Shown here in pieces: positions 23,081-34,312 of a stretch of 64,000 bases of DNA. The position numbers were made by a program, and so were the translations under genes. The notes below the pieces were generated by a model that did not search any database, was not told the origin of the DNA, and saw only the letters and a program-made list of their open reading frames with translations. The stretch is from Chionoecetes opilio (lineage: Eukaryota; Arthropoda; Malacostraca; Decapoda; Majidae), in NCBI GenBank assembly GCA_016584305.1, contig JACEEZ010011116.1:1-64000 (forward strand). The letters are read 5' to 3'. Position 1 is the stretch's first letter. Each line of letters starts with the position of its first letter.

Positions 23081-24530
23081 GAACATCTGTGATGTCAAGT
23101 TGATAGTAAAACCCTTGTTTCTGGAAATAAGATATTTTATTTATTTATTTCCTGCCCCCTCATCCACTCCTTCTCTCAATTCTTCTCCTTCAGCTTCGGT
23201 CGAGATACCACTTCATGCAAACCGGCACATACATACCTGAACATAGACTGTGTTACTATTTGCAGATTAAACCCTTAGCCATGAAAGGAAATAGAGACAA
23301 AGACAAGCATTATGATTGGTGTTCATAATGACAATAGTCATGTTCATAGTTTCATCCTAAATTTTACACGATATTTGCCACCTTTATAGATAAACAGGCT
23401 AAATATACAAGGAAAATGCAAATAATATAAAAAGTATGGTTGGTTGATGGTGTACCTTTATTAGCAGTTTTATAAGGACAGTAAAAATTAATAACAGAAG
23501 CAATTATCCAACTATACACCTAAAATAAAAAATGTATTAAACCTCAAGATTTTAATGCAGCAAAAGGGCCAGTGTAATACTGATTGGTCATATAATGCAA
23601 CCAAGTAGCCAGTAAATACGATTTAACATTCATATCACCAAATCAATTTTCTCATAACTAGTTTCATAATTTTGTATTTCCTATATGCAGAAACANTGTT
23701 GCGGTAAGGGGCATCAATGACGAAATTATTGGCCTAACTTTTCATTATTATTATGGTAAACTTAACATATCTCCCCTAATTCAAGTAATTTTCAAGAGGC
23801 TTGGAGGCGCCCTGAACCCATTTCCAAGGTAAGATTACAAGTGCATTGCTTATTAACTTAAGACGTGCGCACAGGGTGTTTTCTACAGGGTCATACTGTG
23901 CGCATGTATAATGATTTTGGGACCCATTGCCAATGGATCCCAATTTAATGGGTTAATTTCGATAAAAAGCGTATAGGGAATATTTGCGTGCATCGGCCCA
24001 TATATATTTGACCCCCAAAACAATGTCTGGGGGGGTGGGGGAACGGTCCGTAGTTGAAAAATGTGGAGCGAATGGCACCGCGCGGCTAGATTGTCATCGA
24101 GCAGCGAGATTTCCCTGCCGAATTTTCACGCGCCCAGGGGATAGAACGAGAGGGAGGAGGGGGTGGTTACCGCGTTAGAGGGAGGCAAGGAGTGAGTCGT
24201 GGAGAGAGTGAAGGCAGTAAACATATGCAGCTGTGTGATAATTGTGGAGGGGCGCATGGATGTCTTGGGATTTTGAACTTTATGTCTAGGAGGTGTCTGG
24301 TGTTCGTTGCCACCAAGAGGTCTACAATAACATGAGTCAGGAATGGAGAGAGAGAGAAAGTGAGACATGCGTATGTCGTACGTATAAATGGACTTCAGAA
24401 TTGCATTTTTATGCAAGCAGACATTGCATTTTAGACACATGTGAAGTACCACAGAAACATGTAGTCGGTGGTGGTATCGAGAGTTGACATGTAGTACTAT
24501 ACCCACACCAATTTTTAGCCGCCTGCCTAT
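23081..24530. other. No recognisable gene; one ambiguous base
   Basis: AT-rich to moderate composition with no coding match. Base 23696 is N, the only ambiguous base in the window. A GC-richer patch at 24010-24140 carries short frames without recognisable products. Confidence 0.55.
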
Positions 24531-24545
24531 AAACGCGCGGTTTTG

Positions 24546-25700
24546 GTACGCGTTCAAAAGCTCTGCTCTTAAGTCTTCCCGCAGTCCGCCGGGGGAACTC
24601 TTAAGAGTCTCCCCGCAGCTCCCGGGTTAAGGAGATATTGGTTGGTTAGTCTTGTAAATCTTACCGAGGCGTTGTTCTGTAAGATTTACCAATAATTGTG
24701 TAACGCAGAAAATTACGTTAATAGGGGAAGGGATGAAGTAACTTATAATTATCAATTACCTAACGAGTAATTTTCCTCCACTCCTCAGTCCTGAATCACT
24801 AGTTAGTAAGAGAGGGTTATATTTTAAACCAGTAGTAGTTAGCCACGTATCAGAGAGAAGTGGGAAGGGGGGTGCGTGTCAGTTTAGCAGACAGTAGCAG
24901 ATAGACTCCCAGTGGGTAAGGCCACTGGGAGGTGACCTTATCCTCCCTTGTAAAGGTATGTTATAAAATATTTGTTGGCTAGAGATGTAGGTGTGATTCA
25001 TGGGTTATTTGTGGTTACATAAGGACTAATGGAATATGTTATCCAGGGTCCCAAGGCAGGAGTGGAGATGGAGGTGATGGCGGCGGCAGCCCTGTTGGCT
25101 GGTCCCGAGGTAGCAGTGAATAGAGGTGGAGGTGATGGCGGCGGCAGCCCTGTTGTGGCTGTGGTGGTGGCGGTGCCTTACCAGTGGCGCTGTGTGGGAC
25201 AGCCACACACCCACGGCTCCCCCAACATGACACCCACCACGCACTATAGACTCTCGTGTTCCTATCGCCCGGAGAGATAAGTGTGGCGGATAATGATTGA
25301 AGTGTGGCGGAGAGTGTAGAATTAAGTAGTCTGTTTCAAATTAGAATAGGATGAAGTATGTTTAATTAAGTAAGATGTTAGGTTAAGAAGTGTGGCGGAG
25401 AGTGTAGAATTAAGTCTGTTTCTCTGGTAGAATAGGATGAAGTATGTTTATTAAGTAAGTTAGGTTAAGAAGTGTGCGTATCGTTAGGGATAGGAATACT
25501 TAGAATTAAGGCGGTTTGTGAATGTACACAAGCTGGGAAGTGATACAGTAAAGAGATAAATATATTACAATTAGAAATATATTAACGCGTTGTCATTCAG
25601 ATCCAACCAGTACTTACATATTTTCTTACATCTTTTATTTTTATTCATTTATATTTTTTTCCCACTTAACGTGGGTGGTGGCAGCAGAATAACCAGGACT
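24546..25700 (+). mobile_element. Possible solo or truncated LTR
   Basis: Non-coding block with LTR-like features: a TATAAAA motif at 24963, short internal direct repeats, an A/T-rich downstream part, and a primer-binding-like sequence at its end (GTGGGTGGTGGCAGCAG near 25670). Some Metaviridae and BEL/Pao elements have TGGTGGCAGC-type binding sites. No second LTR, gag or pol is visible, and the left edge is not defined (no convincing TG). This is a weak call; it may simply be unclassified repeat. Confidence 0.3.
25302..25470. repeat. Two tandem copies of an ~84-bp unit
   Basis: AAGTGTGGCGGAGAGTGTAG begins at about 25302 and again at about 25388. The copies share AATAGGATGAAGTATGTTT and TTAAGTAAG and differ by a few indels. 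A second short duplication (GGAGGTGATGGCGGCGGCAG) lies upstream at about 25069 and 25127. Confidence 0.88.
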
Positions 25701-26185
25701 GTGGAGCACACAAGCATTGTGGGCGACACAATTGTATTGGAGAAAAACATGCAGTTCTTTTGATAAAATACCTAATATAGGCGTGGTTAAATTAAACCTT
25801 TGGCCAATTTACAGTTCCCATTTCGAGCTATTGCAGTAGATATAATATAAACACAAGCTAAATTCACATGGTAACAATCAATAATATGGGGCACAAAATC
25901 AAAATAACTATCTGTTATAATGGACGAAAACTGCGCGGTCGCTACCGCCGTTACCACTTACGTATTCTAAATTTTGTTTTCCTCAGTATACTATATAGTA
26001 TTAATCCACTTCCGCGTAACCTTCAAAACTTATATACATATTGTAGAAATGCCAGTTGTCTAATATCGCATACAGGCACACCCTCCCCGTCCAGAGCCCC
26101 ACCCAAAGCCACCCATCCTTTAAGAGGTTAGGTTAATAATCTTGACCGGGGGGTCGAGGGGAGCGGAGCTCCCCCGTTAGGTCAT

Positions 26186-26275
26186 TTCATTGTTACTTCC
26201 ACACTCTTCCAGACCTGTAGAAAGGTAAAAAATACTTAGATCCAGACAAAGTCATGTTCTAAATATTAGCCATGA
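26186..26275. repeat. Dispersed repeat shared with 56818-56910
   Basis: The two stretches share in the same order TTGTTACTT, a CAGACCTGTAGAAA / GACCTACAGAAA block, AAAAATACTT, ATCCAGACA, AGTCATGTT and TAAATATTA. The flanking sequence differs. 26276-27216 contains no recognisable gene. Confidence 0.75.
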
Positions 26276-27216
26276 AAATCACAGAAAAATATTTTTTAGT
26301 TTTCCGGAAAATAAAAATATCTCTATCTGAAAAAAAACTCCGCTAATTTTAGGCAAGGAAAAACGGGTCAGAGTCTCAGAAATTGACCGCGCAGTCCTTG
26401 TTCACTTTTTACGGCTATCTCGGCTACCGTAGTTATGATGCATTGTTATTCAAAGGGTAACAAGATAATTGCTCGCTTCTATTTACGCGCTGTGTCTGCA
26501 CAGTACAGCTTCATACGGCCTCCGTATGCACATATGTTGTACGTCTTCTAAAAGTATTCGTGCTACTTGTCTAACCAAAGCCAACCATTCACCCACTGAC
26601 TGGGCGATATTAAACTATCGCTATTATACTGAATTCGTACCGTAACGCGTAATTTCTGCCAAAGATGCCAGCAGTGGATGTTGCTGGTACATAATTTATT
26701 TTTGTTTATCATCAGAATCCTCGTATAATGCGAGCACAGCCCTACACAAGACAGGAGAAAACTCCCCTTCCTCGTGCCTCGCCAGCTGGGTTTGTTTCTC
26801 AAAAAAAAAAACGGGGTTTTTGCGTTCCATTTGTGACACGCGAACCCACAACCAGGAACTGAACACAACCCTGAACTAAAAGAACTGGTTCCAGGAACTC
26901 GTGCACAAATGGAAGAGGCCTTTTAGTTACGAGCGAGCGCGAAGCGCTCGTGAGTCCTCGGTGGATACGGGATTTTTCTTCACTTAAAGTAATCGTCCAG
27001 ACCATTTCATCATTCCTGATTTGATGTAGTTAGAGTATAGCCATTATCGAGTGTATCAACAATATGTTGTCACTTCTTGCATCCAGTCAGCCGTTTTTGA
27101 ATAATCCGCAATCAAAATCTGTAAATTCCCGAGCTTCGAAACGCTCATGGCAACTGGCAGACGATGCGCCACGGCTCTGTGACGTAGCAAAAGGGAGGCT
27201 CCTCTTCCCGCGCTGC

Positions 27217-27239
27217 TGTGTGTGTGTGTGTAGTAGTGT

Positions 27240-27275
<36 letters not shown>

Positions 27276-27469
27276 TGTGTGTGTATGTGTCCGTAGTAGT
27301 GTTTGTGTGTGTGGCGTAGTAGTGTTTGTGTGTGTGTGTGCGTAGTAGTGTTTGTGTGTGTGTGTGCGTAGTAATGTGTGTGTGTGTGTGTGTAGTAGTG
27401 TTTGTGTGTGTGTAGTAGTGTTTGTGTGTGTGTAGTACTGTTTGTGTGTGTGTAGTAGTGTTTGTGTGT

Positions 27470-27509
<40 letters not shown>
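27217..27509. repeat. GT-rich minisatellite, left part
   Basis: (GT)n broken by GTAGTAGTGTTT or CGTAGTAGTG at short intervals. It has the same composition and units as 29896-30907, from which it is separated by a LINE. Confidence 0.95.
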
Positions 27510-27512
<3 letters not shown>

Positions 27513-27775
27513 AGAATAGAATAGAATAGAATAGAATAGAATTTATTATTGCTCAGACTTTATAAATAAAGTATGGAGCACAGCTCCTATAAGATACAAT
27601 ACATTTGGCAGGACATTTCAAACGATACCAATAAGATAAGTGTGCATACATGCACATACAGATAAGTACTACGTAAACTAAAAGTTAGGAGGAATCCAAT
27701 TGTCAATTTCCAAAACTAAGTGACACATAGAAAAATATAAATAAAGATAACTAATAATCAGATATACTTGTTAGT

Positions 27776-28512
27776 TTATCTAAACATGCTCAAAATTGAT
27801 CTGATGAATAATGACAAGTTCTTCAAAACATTCACACTGGTACTTTGCATTAACGCAACATACTTAAAATGCGTTGGCCTAATTGTGTAGTATTTCTGGA
27901 TATACATATCCCGCAGCCTTACAATTTCCTCGTTAGTACATTCGAATAGGACATGAAATTCATCTCCTACAACATTAGCAATACACTTGCTACAAAGACG
28001 ATCTTCTCTGTTAACACCTGCGTATCTACCAACATTTATTGGTAGTCTATTGTTGCTTGTTCTGAATCTAGTTACCTGGATGCGAATACTTTTCGGTAGT
28101 TTGACGAGGTACACCTCCATACCATAAATCTGCTTAATATATTGTAGTTACTGCATAACGATTTTGTTGATAAATTATGATGCCAGGTAGTAATCCACTG
28201 ATCCTTTAATCTCACTTCAACTGCTTTCTTAAACCATGTAGTGTTGGGCACATTTTGTGATAACCACATCCCTGACATACCACACTCATTACATATATTC
28301 TTAATGCAGGCAACCCATGGAGAAGTGTATAACCCTAACATATCCAAATGCAACAAACATTGATACATTATATAGCATAATTTAGTGTTTTTACCTGAAA
28401 TTAGCCGAGACCAGTAACCTAACATTCTGCACTTTATATGAATTTCCAGTGGGTACACTCCAAGTTCACCATATACCATATCATTGCTAGCGTTTTTATG
28501 AACACACAACAT
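27776..28512 (-). pseudogene. LINE ORF2 C-terminal region in two shifted frames
   Basis: Continues the RT at 28527-29890 after a frameshift. The frame 28512-28072 carries the region after the thumb (LGVYPLEIHIKCRMLGYW). A second shift near 28110 moves to 28120-27776, which ends with a C-x2-C...H-x4-C finger (CSKC, then FHVLFEC), the usual C-terminal zinc knuckle of these ORF2 proteins. The original element was evidently one frame; two indels have broken it. Confidence 0.85.
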
Positions 28513-28526
28513 CTGTTTTAAAAATT

Positions 28527-29890
28527 TTAAGTGTATATCTCTAGCTCTCTAATCCTATAGTCTCCCCAAATCTCAGCTGCATAGGTCAGTACTGGTAACA
28601 CCAGGGTATTAAATAATTCCAACTGCATATCAACTGGCAAGTCAAACTTTCTACATTTACCTATTAGTGAATACATTGCTCTTGTTGCTTGTTCTTTCAA
28701 ATCTAGCTCTCCTTTACGGAACCTGCCATTGTAATTAAATAATACACCAAGATACTTGTAATCTTCTACCACCTCAACTTTTTCATAACCAAATTCAAAT
28801 TTATAATTACTTAGATGAGTTTTTCCCCTACTGAACACCACTATTTTTGTTTTGTTACAATTAATCTTTAATTTCCACTCATTACAGTAAGTATACAATG
28901 CTATCAGAGCCTGCTTCATTCCTTCCTCACTGTCACATAATATAATTGTATCATCTGCGTACATTAGAACAAAAAGTTTCAAATAGGAGTTTATCAAATC
29001 ATGACCAAAATCTAGAAAATTGCAGTTACATTCAAGTAATTTTCTTTCAATATCATTAATGTAAAAAGCGAAAAGCAGGGGCGACAAATTTTCCCCTTGC
29101 CTTACTCCCATGTTGCATACAAATGTATCAGACATCTCTTGGTTTAACATTACACAAGACCTGATGTTACTATACATATTTCTGATTACATTAAGTATTT
29201 TCCCATTCACTTTCTCCCTCACTAGCTTGTACCACAAACCCTCACGCCACACCATATCAAAGGCTTTCTTGTAGTCTACGAATAAACAAAAAAGCTTCTT
29301 TTTTCTCCAGTTGAACAAATCAATTACGCATTTAAGCAAAAATATATGGTCTAAAGTAGAGTACTCATGCCTAAAACCAGCTTGTGTTTCATTAATAATA
29401 TTGCTAGTATCAGAATATTTAGTTAGTCTATCATTGAGTATAGAGGTGAACAGTTTACCCAGGCAGCTAAGCAGGGTGATGCCCCGGTAATTATTGGCGT
29501 CTTGAATGTCTCCTTTGTTCTTATAGAGTGGCACTATCATACCAACCAGCCACTCAGATGGCATGATACCACTATCAAGTATCTTATTAAATAGCTTGAC
29601 ATATAGAGGGAACAGAATGTGCTGAGTACTTTTAATATATTCATTTAATATCATGTCAGTTGCTGGGGCTTTATCGTTCTTTAGTTTCTTAATGTTTCTC
29701 TTCACCTCTTCCTCAGTTATGGGGTCATTAAGTATTGGTAAGGGGTCAGTGTTGTTATCATAATCTGTGATTGTGTTTATTGCGATGTTAGAATTACTGT
29801 CATCACTGGCAAGCTGTTTAAAATGCTCATAAAAATTGTTTAGTGTAATGGGAATCTTACTGTTCTTTTTTTTACCATTTAGGATTTTCC
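28527..29890 (-). CDS. LINE reverse transcriptase (ORF2 fragment)
   Basis: Open on the minus strand from the 5' truncation near 29890 to a stop at 28527, about 454 codons. No genuine start remains. It begins in the region before RT ([33 protein letters not shown]), then gives [11 protein letters not shown] and [10 protein letters not shown], motif A ([12 protein letters not shown]), motif B ([20 protein letters not shown]), motif C ([10 protein letters not shown]) and the thumb ([12 protein letters not shown]). All catalytic Asp residues are present. It ends prematurely: a one-base shift near 28540 moves the reading into the next frame (28512-28072), so the original protein was longer. This is a non-LTR RT; the clade cannot be fixed by eye. 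Confidence 0.93.
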
Positions 29891-29894
29891 AGAA

Positions 29895-29895
<1 letters not shown>

Positions 29896-29938
<43 letters not shown>

Positions 29939-29999
29939 GTAGTGTTTGTGTGTGTGTATAGTAGTGTTTGTGTTTGTGTGCGTGTGTGTGTGTGTGTAG

Positions 30000-30035
<36 letters not shown>

Positions 30036-30098
30036 TAGTGTTTGTGTTTGTGTGTGTGCGTAGTAGTGTTTGTGTGTGTGTGTGTGTGTGTGTAGTAG

Positions 30099-30139
<41 letters not shown>

Positions 30140-30907
30140 TAATGTTTGTGTGTGTGTAGTAGTGTTTGTGTTTGTGTGTGTGCGTAGTAGTGTTTGTGTG
30201 TGTGTGTGCGTAGTAGTGTGTGTGTGTGTGTGTGCGTAGTAGTGTTTGTGTGTGTGTGTGTGCGTAGTAGTGTTTGTGTGTGTGTGCGTAGTAGTGTTTG
30301 TGTGTGTGTGTGCGTAGTAGTGTTTGTGTGTGTGTGTGCGTAGTACGTATATATAGTGTGTGTGTGTGTGTGTGTGTAGTAGTGTTTGTGTGTGTGTGTG
30401 CGTAGTAGTGTTTGTGTGTGTGTGTGTGCGTAGTAGTGTTTGTGTGTGTGTGTGCGTAGTAGTGTTTGTGTGTGTGTGTGCGTAGTACGTATATATAGTG
30501 TGTGTGTGTGTGCGTAGTAGTGCTTGTGTGTATGTGTGTAGTAGTGTTTGTGTGTGTGTTGTGCGTAGTAGTGTTTGTGTGTGTGTGTGTGCGTAGTAGT
30601 GTTTGTGTGTGTGTGTGTGCGTAGTAGCCTAGTGTTTGTGTGTGTGTGTGCGTAGTAGTGTTTGTGTGTGTGTGTGCGTAGTAGTGTTTGTGTGTGTGTG
30701 TGCGTAGTACGTATATATAGTGTGTGTGTGTGTGTGTAGTAGTGCTTGTGTGTGTGTGTGCGTAGTACGTATATATAGTGTGTGTGTGTGTGCGTAGTAG
30801 TGTTTGTGTGTGTGTGTGTAGTAGTGTTTGTGTGTGTGTACTAGTGTTTGTGTGTGTGTAGTAGTGTTTGTGTGTGTGTGTATAAGTGTTTGTGTGTGTA
30901 GTAGTGT
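29896..30907. repeat. GT minisatellite, right part, with CGTAGTAGTGTTT units
   Basis: About 1 kb of units of roughly 22-30 bp, each a (GT)n stretch closed by GTAGTAGTGTTT or CGTAGTAGTG. A longer variant, CGTAGTACGTATATATAGTG, recurs at irregular intervals (about 30341, 30480, 30703 and 30762), which shows a higher-order structure. Confidence 0.95.
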
Positions 30908-31550
30908 TGAACCTCAGCAGGCTCCGCTAACACCTGTTCATCCACCTCGTACTCTGGCTCAAACATTTAGGGTTGGGCTCCCATCACAATCTGGTTCGTT
31001 TTCCTCATATACGCGAGCAGCGTCATTTAGTTCGGTCTCAGATTAAGCATCGTACTCTAGATCTATCACAGCGATAGATCCACTGTCTGACACCGAAGTA
31101 CAATCGCTCATCATAACATTTGCCGACAGGTCTCACAGAGGCAGACGAGTGTTGTTTACATTGGAGCGTCCCTTTTGTGACGTCATCAATAACATGCGTA
31201 GCCCTGTTGGAGGGAAGAAAAAAAAATTCGCGCGCTTTTTTACAAAAGTCGTGTTTTTACGGAAATATGGCCTGGAAATCAATTATTTTTGGTGGATTAG
31301 GTATTTTGAATGTGCATTCAACATAATTAGGCAAAAAAATTGGGTCTGGACGATTACTTTTACGACCCTATCGACCGACCGTCACGCTTTTCAGGAGCTT
31401 ATATCTTTGGAATCCCGCTTCCGATTGACAAGCGGTCTTCGCCATCTGAGAGTCCCATTCAATCCCTATTCGCGCCTACAGACAAATTTCCTTGCTATCG
31501 GGTTTCTACGGGCTCGCTCGTCCTTCGCCGATTAAGGCGTCTAAGGCGTC
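30908..31550. other. No recognisable gene
   Basis: Mixed composition with no product recognised in any frame. An 18-bp word at 31343-31360 is the exact reverse complement of 26986-27003, on the far side of the GT/LINE block. Confidence 0.5.
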
Positions 31551-31553
31551 TTA

Positions 31554-31821
31554 AGCCCGGTTTCCACCTTCCCGCTTGTACGGCCGCCATACAACAACAA
31601 TGACGTCACCATCATCACCGCTTGAGTGGTATTTGTGGTAACTGGGCACAGTTGGCAACTCCGCTCGAGCGGATACCGCCGAGCGGGAGAGATGACTTGA
31701 ATTTAACTTTGTACGGCGGCCGTACAGCGGTACGGCGGTGCGGTAGACTTTGTTGTGACGTCATTGTGACGTCTTTGTTGTTGTACGGCGGCCGTACAAG
31801 CGGGAAGGTGGGAACCGGGTT
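31554..31821. mobile_element. 268-bp MITE, Harbinger-like (TTA target duplication)
   Basis: Inverted arms at about 31554-31620 and 31755-31821 share GCTTGTACGGCCGCC, CACCTTCCCGC and TGACGTCA in mirrored order. The outer ends read AGCCCGG and CCGGGTT. TTA lies directly outside both ends (31551-31553 and 31822-31824), matching the 3-bp TWA duplication known for PIF/Harbinger elements. There is no coding capacity. Near-palindromic GTACGGCGGCCGTAC words sit inside. Confidence 0.85.
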
Positions 31822-31824
31822 TTA

Positions 31825-33170
31825 CTGGTGTTATCTACGGTACAAAAGTTCACGGCAGGGATGCTCGAAAATCCCTCGTAAGGGACAACTTACGAGTGTA
31901 TGGCTACAATAACCTTACGAGGGTTGGCTGAGGGAGATGCTCGTACCGAGCCGTCACTCCCGTACGGTTATCGGTGGCCTCTGGGTGGGGAATATAGGGA
32001 TATTCTAGGGATATGTGTGGGAAAATTCTGCTAACCAATCACAGAGCAGCGCCTCGCATGACGCGGCTTTATCTAGCCAATCATCATGCTCTCAGCTGTC
32101 AGGGAGCCCGATAAATAAATTTAAAGAGACTTCAAATGCCGCTGTTGTGCTAAATCGGCCTCTTTCGGAAATCGTCCCGCGGACGCTTATTTAACCTAAA
32201 TAACTCTACAAAACTTAACACATCCTATCATAAACCTTACCTAACCTATACCAGACATAAACATAACTTAACCTAAACCTAAAAACTATGTTTGCCGGTG
32301 TTGAGCTAAGATCGGCTGATTTCCGATATAGGGCCGATATTAGCTCACTATCGCCAGAATGTTACGATAATACATAGCTGCCACATTAGCCTTTCAGCGT
32401 AATATTCTCCTACAGATTACTACAGAGACGTACCCAGGGTATACCTTGATGCGCTGATCATAGGTTCGAGTCTCGCGTGCCCGAAATTAGTATCTATAGA
32501 CCACTGGGCCCGCGCCGACGTATGCCGATCCGGGCCGGGGGGGTACTCGTTATATGGACGAGAACTGCGCGGTCTTTAGGTAACAAGACAAAGGGGGGGG
32601 GCTAACACCTCACTGTGAACACTGACATTTGTGTGCAAGGATAGTTAAAATAAATCCTTGTTTGGTTAGCTATACGTGCGTGTACAGTAGCACGTCGACT
32701 TTTGATACCCACCACCCCCACCGGATCATTTTTAGCGGCCAAACTTGTATGATAAACTATACTTTTTGTTTCAAAAAAGTCGAACGAAATATATTTAAAT
32801 ATGGGTTTTAAAACCCTGATAAAATTTTTTTACAAATACTTAGGTATGTAGTTAAATAGAAAATTATGGAGTATAAACAATAAACACATCACATTTAAAA
32901 CCCAAAAGCATGAATGGCTCTATAATAACAATAAGCATAAAGTATAGTGAAACAACTTGTAATTATTGTTGTTGATCTCTAGCCGCTTCAAAATTTCACT
33001 CCCTTAGGGTTTTAAGGGTGTTTCCCCGACCCCCTTTTCCCCCGGGGTCCGTGCAGTGAAAACGGTTTGAGCACCTCCCTTAGGGGCGTACGAGGAAAAA
33101 AACCCCCTAGGGAAAATACTTAGGGGCCCCGAAAACCTTTTTGCGAGCATTCCCCCCACTCCCTGGAGTG
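31825..33170. other. Spacer with scattered TAACC-like motifs, no gene
   Basis: No product recognised. 32196-32285 contains several CCTAA/TTAACCTAAA words. A tRNA B-box-like word (GGTTCGAGTC) at 32463 lacks the paired T-stem. From about 32990 onward runs of G, C and A become inflated. Confidence 0.55.
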
Positions 33171-33179
33171 GACTGGGGA

Positions 33180-34312
33180 CCCCAAAACCAAGCCGATCTC
33201 AGAGGCATGCAGCTGAGAACAATGAGATGGAAAGGCCAGGAAAAAAGGAAAACAGTCAAATAGGGTGTGGGATCTGAGAAAGAATGGGTCATGAAGCGAA
33301 GAATAGAGTATGAAAGGGGCATGGGAAGAGTATAAGAGTAAGCAAAAGGAGGTGAAAGCTTGTGAGGAAGGCAAGAGTGAATGAAGAGAGAAAAGTGATC
33401 AGAGAATTGGGGAAAAAAAGGTGAGGAAGGAGGTGGGGAAGGGGACTATACTTCTTGAAAGAGGAGAAAGCATACAGGAAAGTAGAAAAAATAGGGGTGA
33501 ATGCAGGTCACAAAGGGAAAAAGGAAATGGTCGAGCTGTAGAAGACTTCGGGGAAAGATTTTGGGAGTGTAAATGACCCTGATAGTGACTTGGGAAAACG
33601 TCCCCTTAAGGGGGGAAAAAATAGAGGAAATGAGGATGAAAAAATTAGAAGGGAGAGATTAAAGGGTATTAAAAAAACTAAAAAAAGGGAAAAAGGCCCC
33701 TTGAATGGACGGTATCCCGAAGAATTATATGGAGGGAGGTGAGGGAGAATTTAAAGGAATGCTGAGTTTTGGACATATATGGAGAGAGGAAAAGGGGCCT
33801 GGTCCCCTGGAATGACAGTAGAGTGACCCTCTTAACATAAGGGAGGACAAAAGGGTGGAAGGGAGATTAAAAGTACAGGCCTAGGGGTGTGTGACACGGA
33901 TGTAAATTTCTGTGGTGTACTGAATAAAAGACGGGTGAAGTTGGGAAAAGAAAAAAAGGTGATGGGTGAAGAGCAGAATGGATTCAGAAAAGCAGAAGAG
34001 GTAGGACAATAGTATGTTTGTAATGAATGAATGATTGAGAGAACAAGGAAGGGGGGGAAGAAAGAAATATCTAGCCTTTCTGATAAAAAGCGTATGACAG
34101 ATGGATAGGAGAATGCTATGTAAGGTTTTGGAGGCGATTGGCATGAGTGAGAATTTGTTAAAATAATAAGCAGTATGTAGAGAACACACGGCCAAGTTCA
34201 GTAGGGGTGACCCTCGAGCTGGATGGGTGAATAGTAAAGAGGGTAAGACAGGGGGGGTTCCTTTCTCCTTTTATTTTTTTGGATTATTGTTGAGGAAATG
34301 GCAGTGAGAGTG
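33180..34312 (+). pseudogene. LINE copy 1, 5' half (degraded)
   Basis: This stretch parallels about 40700-41855 of LINE copy 2, block by block. Shared words in order include AAGGAGGTGAAA, GCATACAGGAAA, GGGTGAATG, GGACATATATGG-like and AATGATTGAGAGAACAAGGA, then the RT motif A region (CTAGCCTTTCT...AAAGCGTATGACAGA) at 34070-34105. Nearly all reading frames are broken by one-base changes in A, G or C runs. The copy stops at 34312, where another insertion begins, and resumes at 35827. Function as in the copy-2 entry; here the sequence cannot encode an enzyme as assembled. Confidence 0.85.

Larger units (their letters stand above)
27510..29895 (-). mobile_element. 5'-truncated LINE inserted in the GT minisatellite
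   Basis: The minus-strand element runs from 29895 (5', cut) to 27510 (3'). Its 3' end is a pentanucleotide tail that reads (GAATA)n on the plus strand at 27509-27541, preceded by AATAAA-containing sequence. Both flanks are the same GT minisatellite, so the insertion is placed within one pre-existing array. It contains the RT frame at 28527-29890 and two downstream frames. Confidence 0.9.

Noticed and set aside
27217..30907. CRISPR-like array (regular units)
   Set aside because: Units are GT microsatellite variants without unique spacers, in an animal genome.
32440..32500. tRNA-like B box (GGTTCGAGTC)
   Set aside because: T-stem does not pair and no A box at the right distance.
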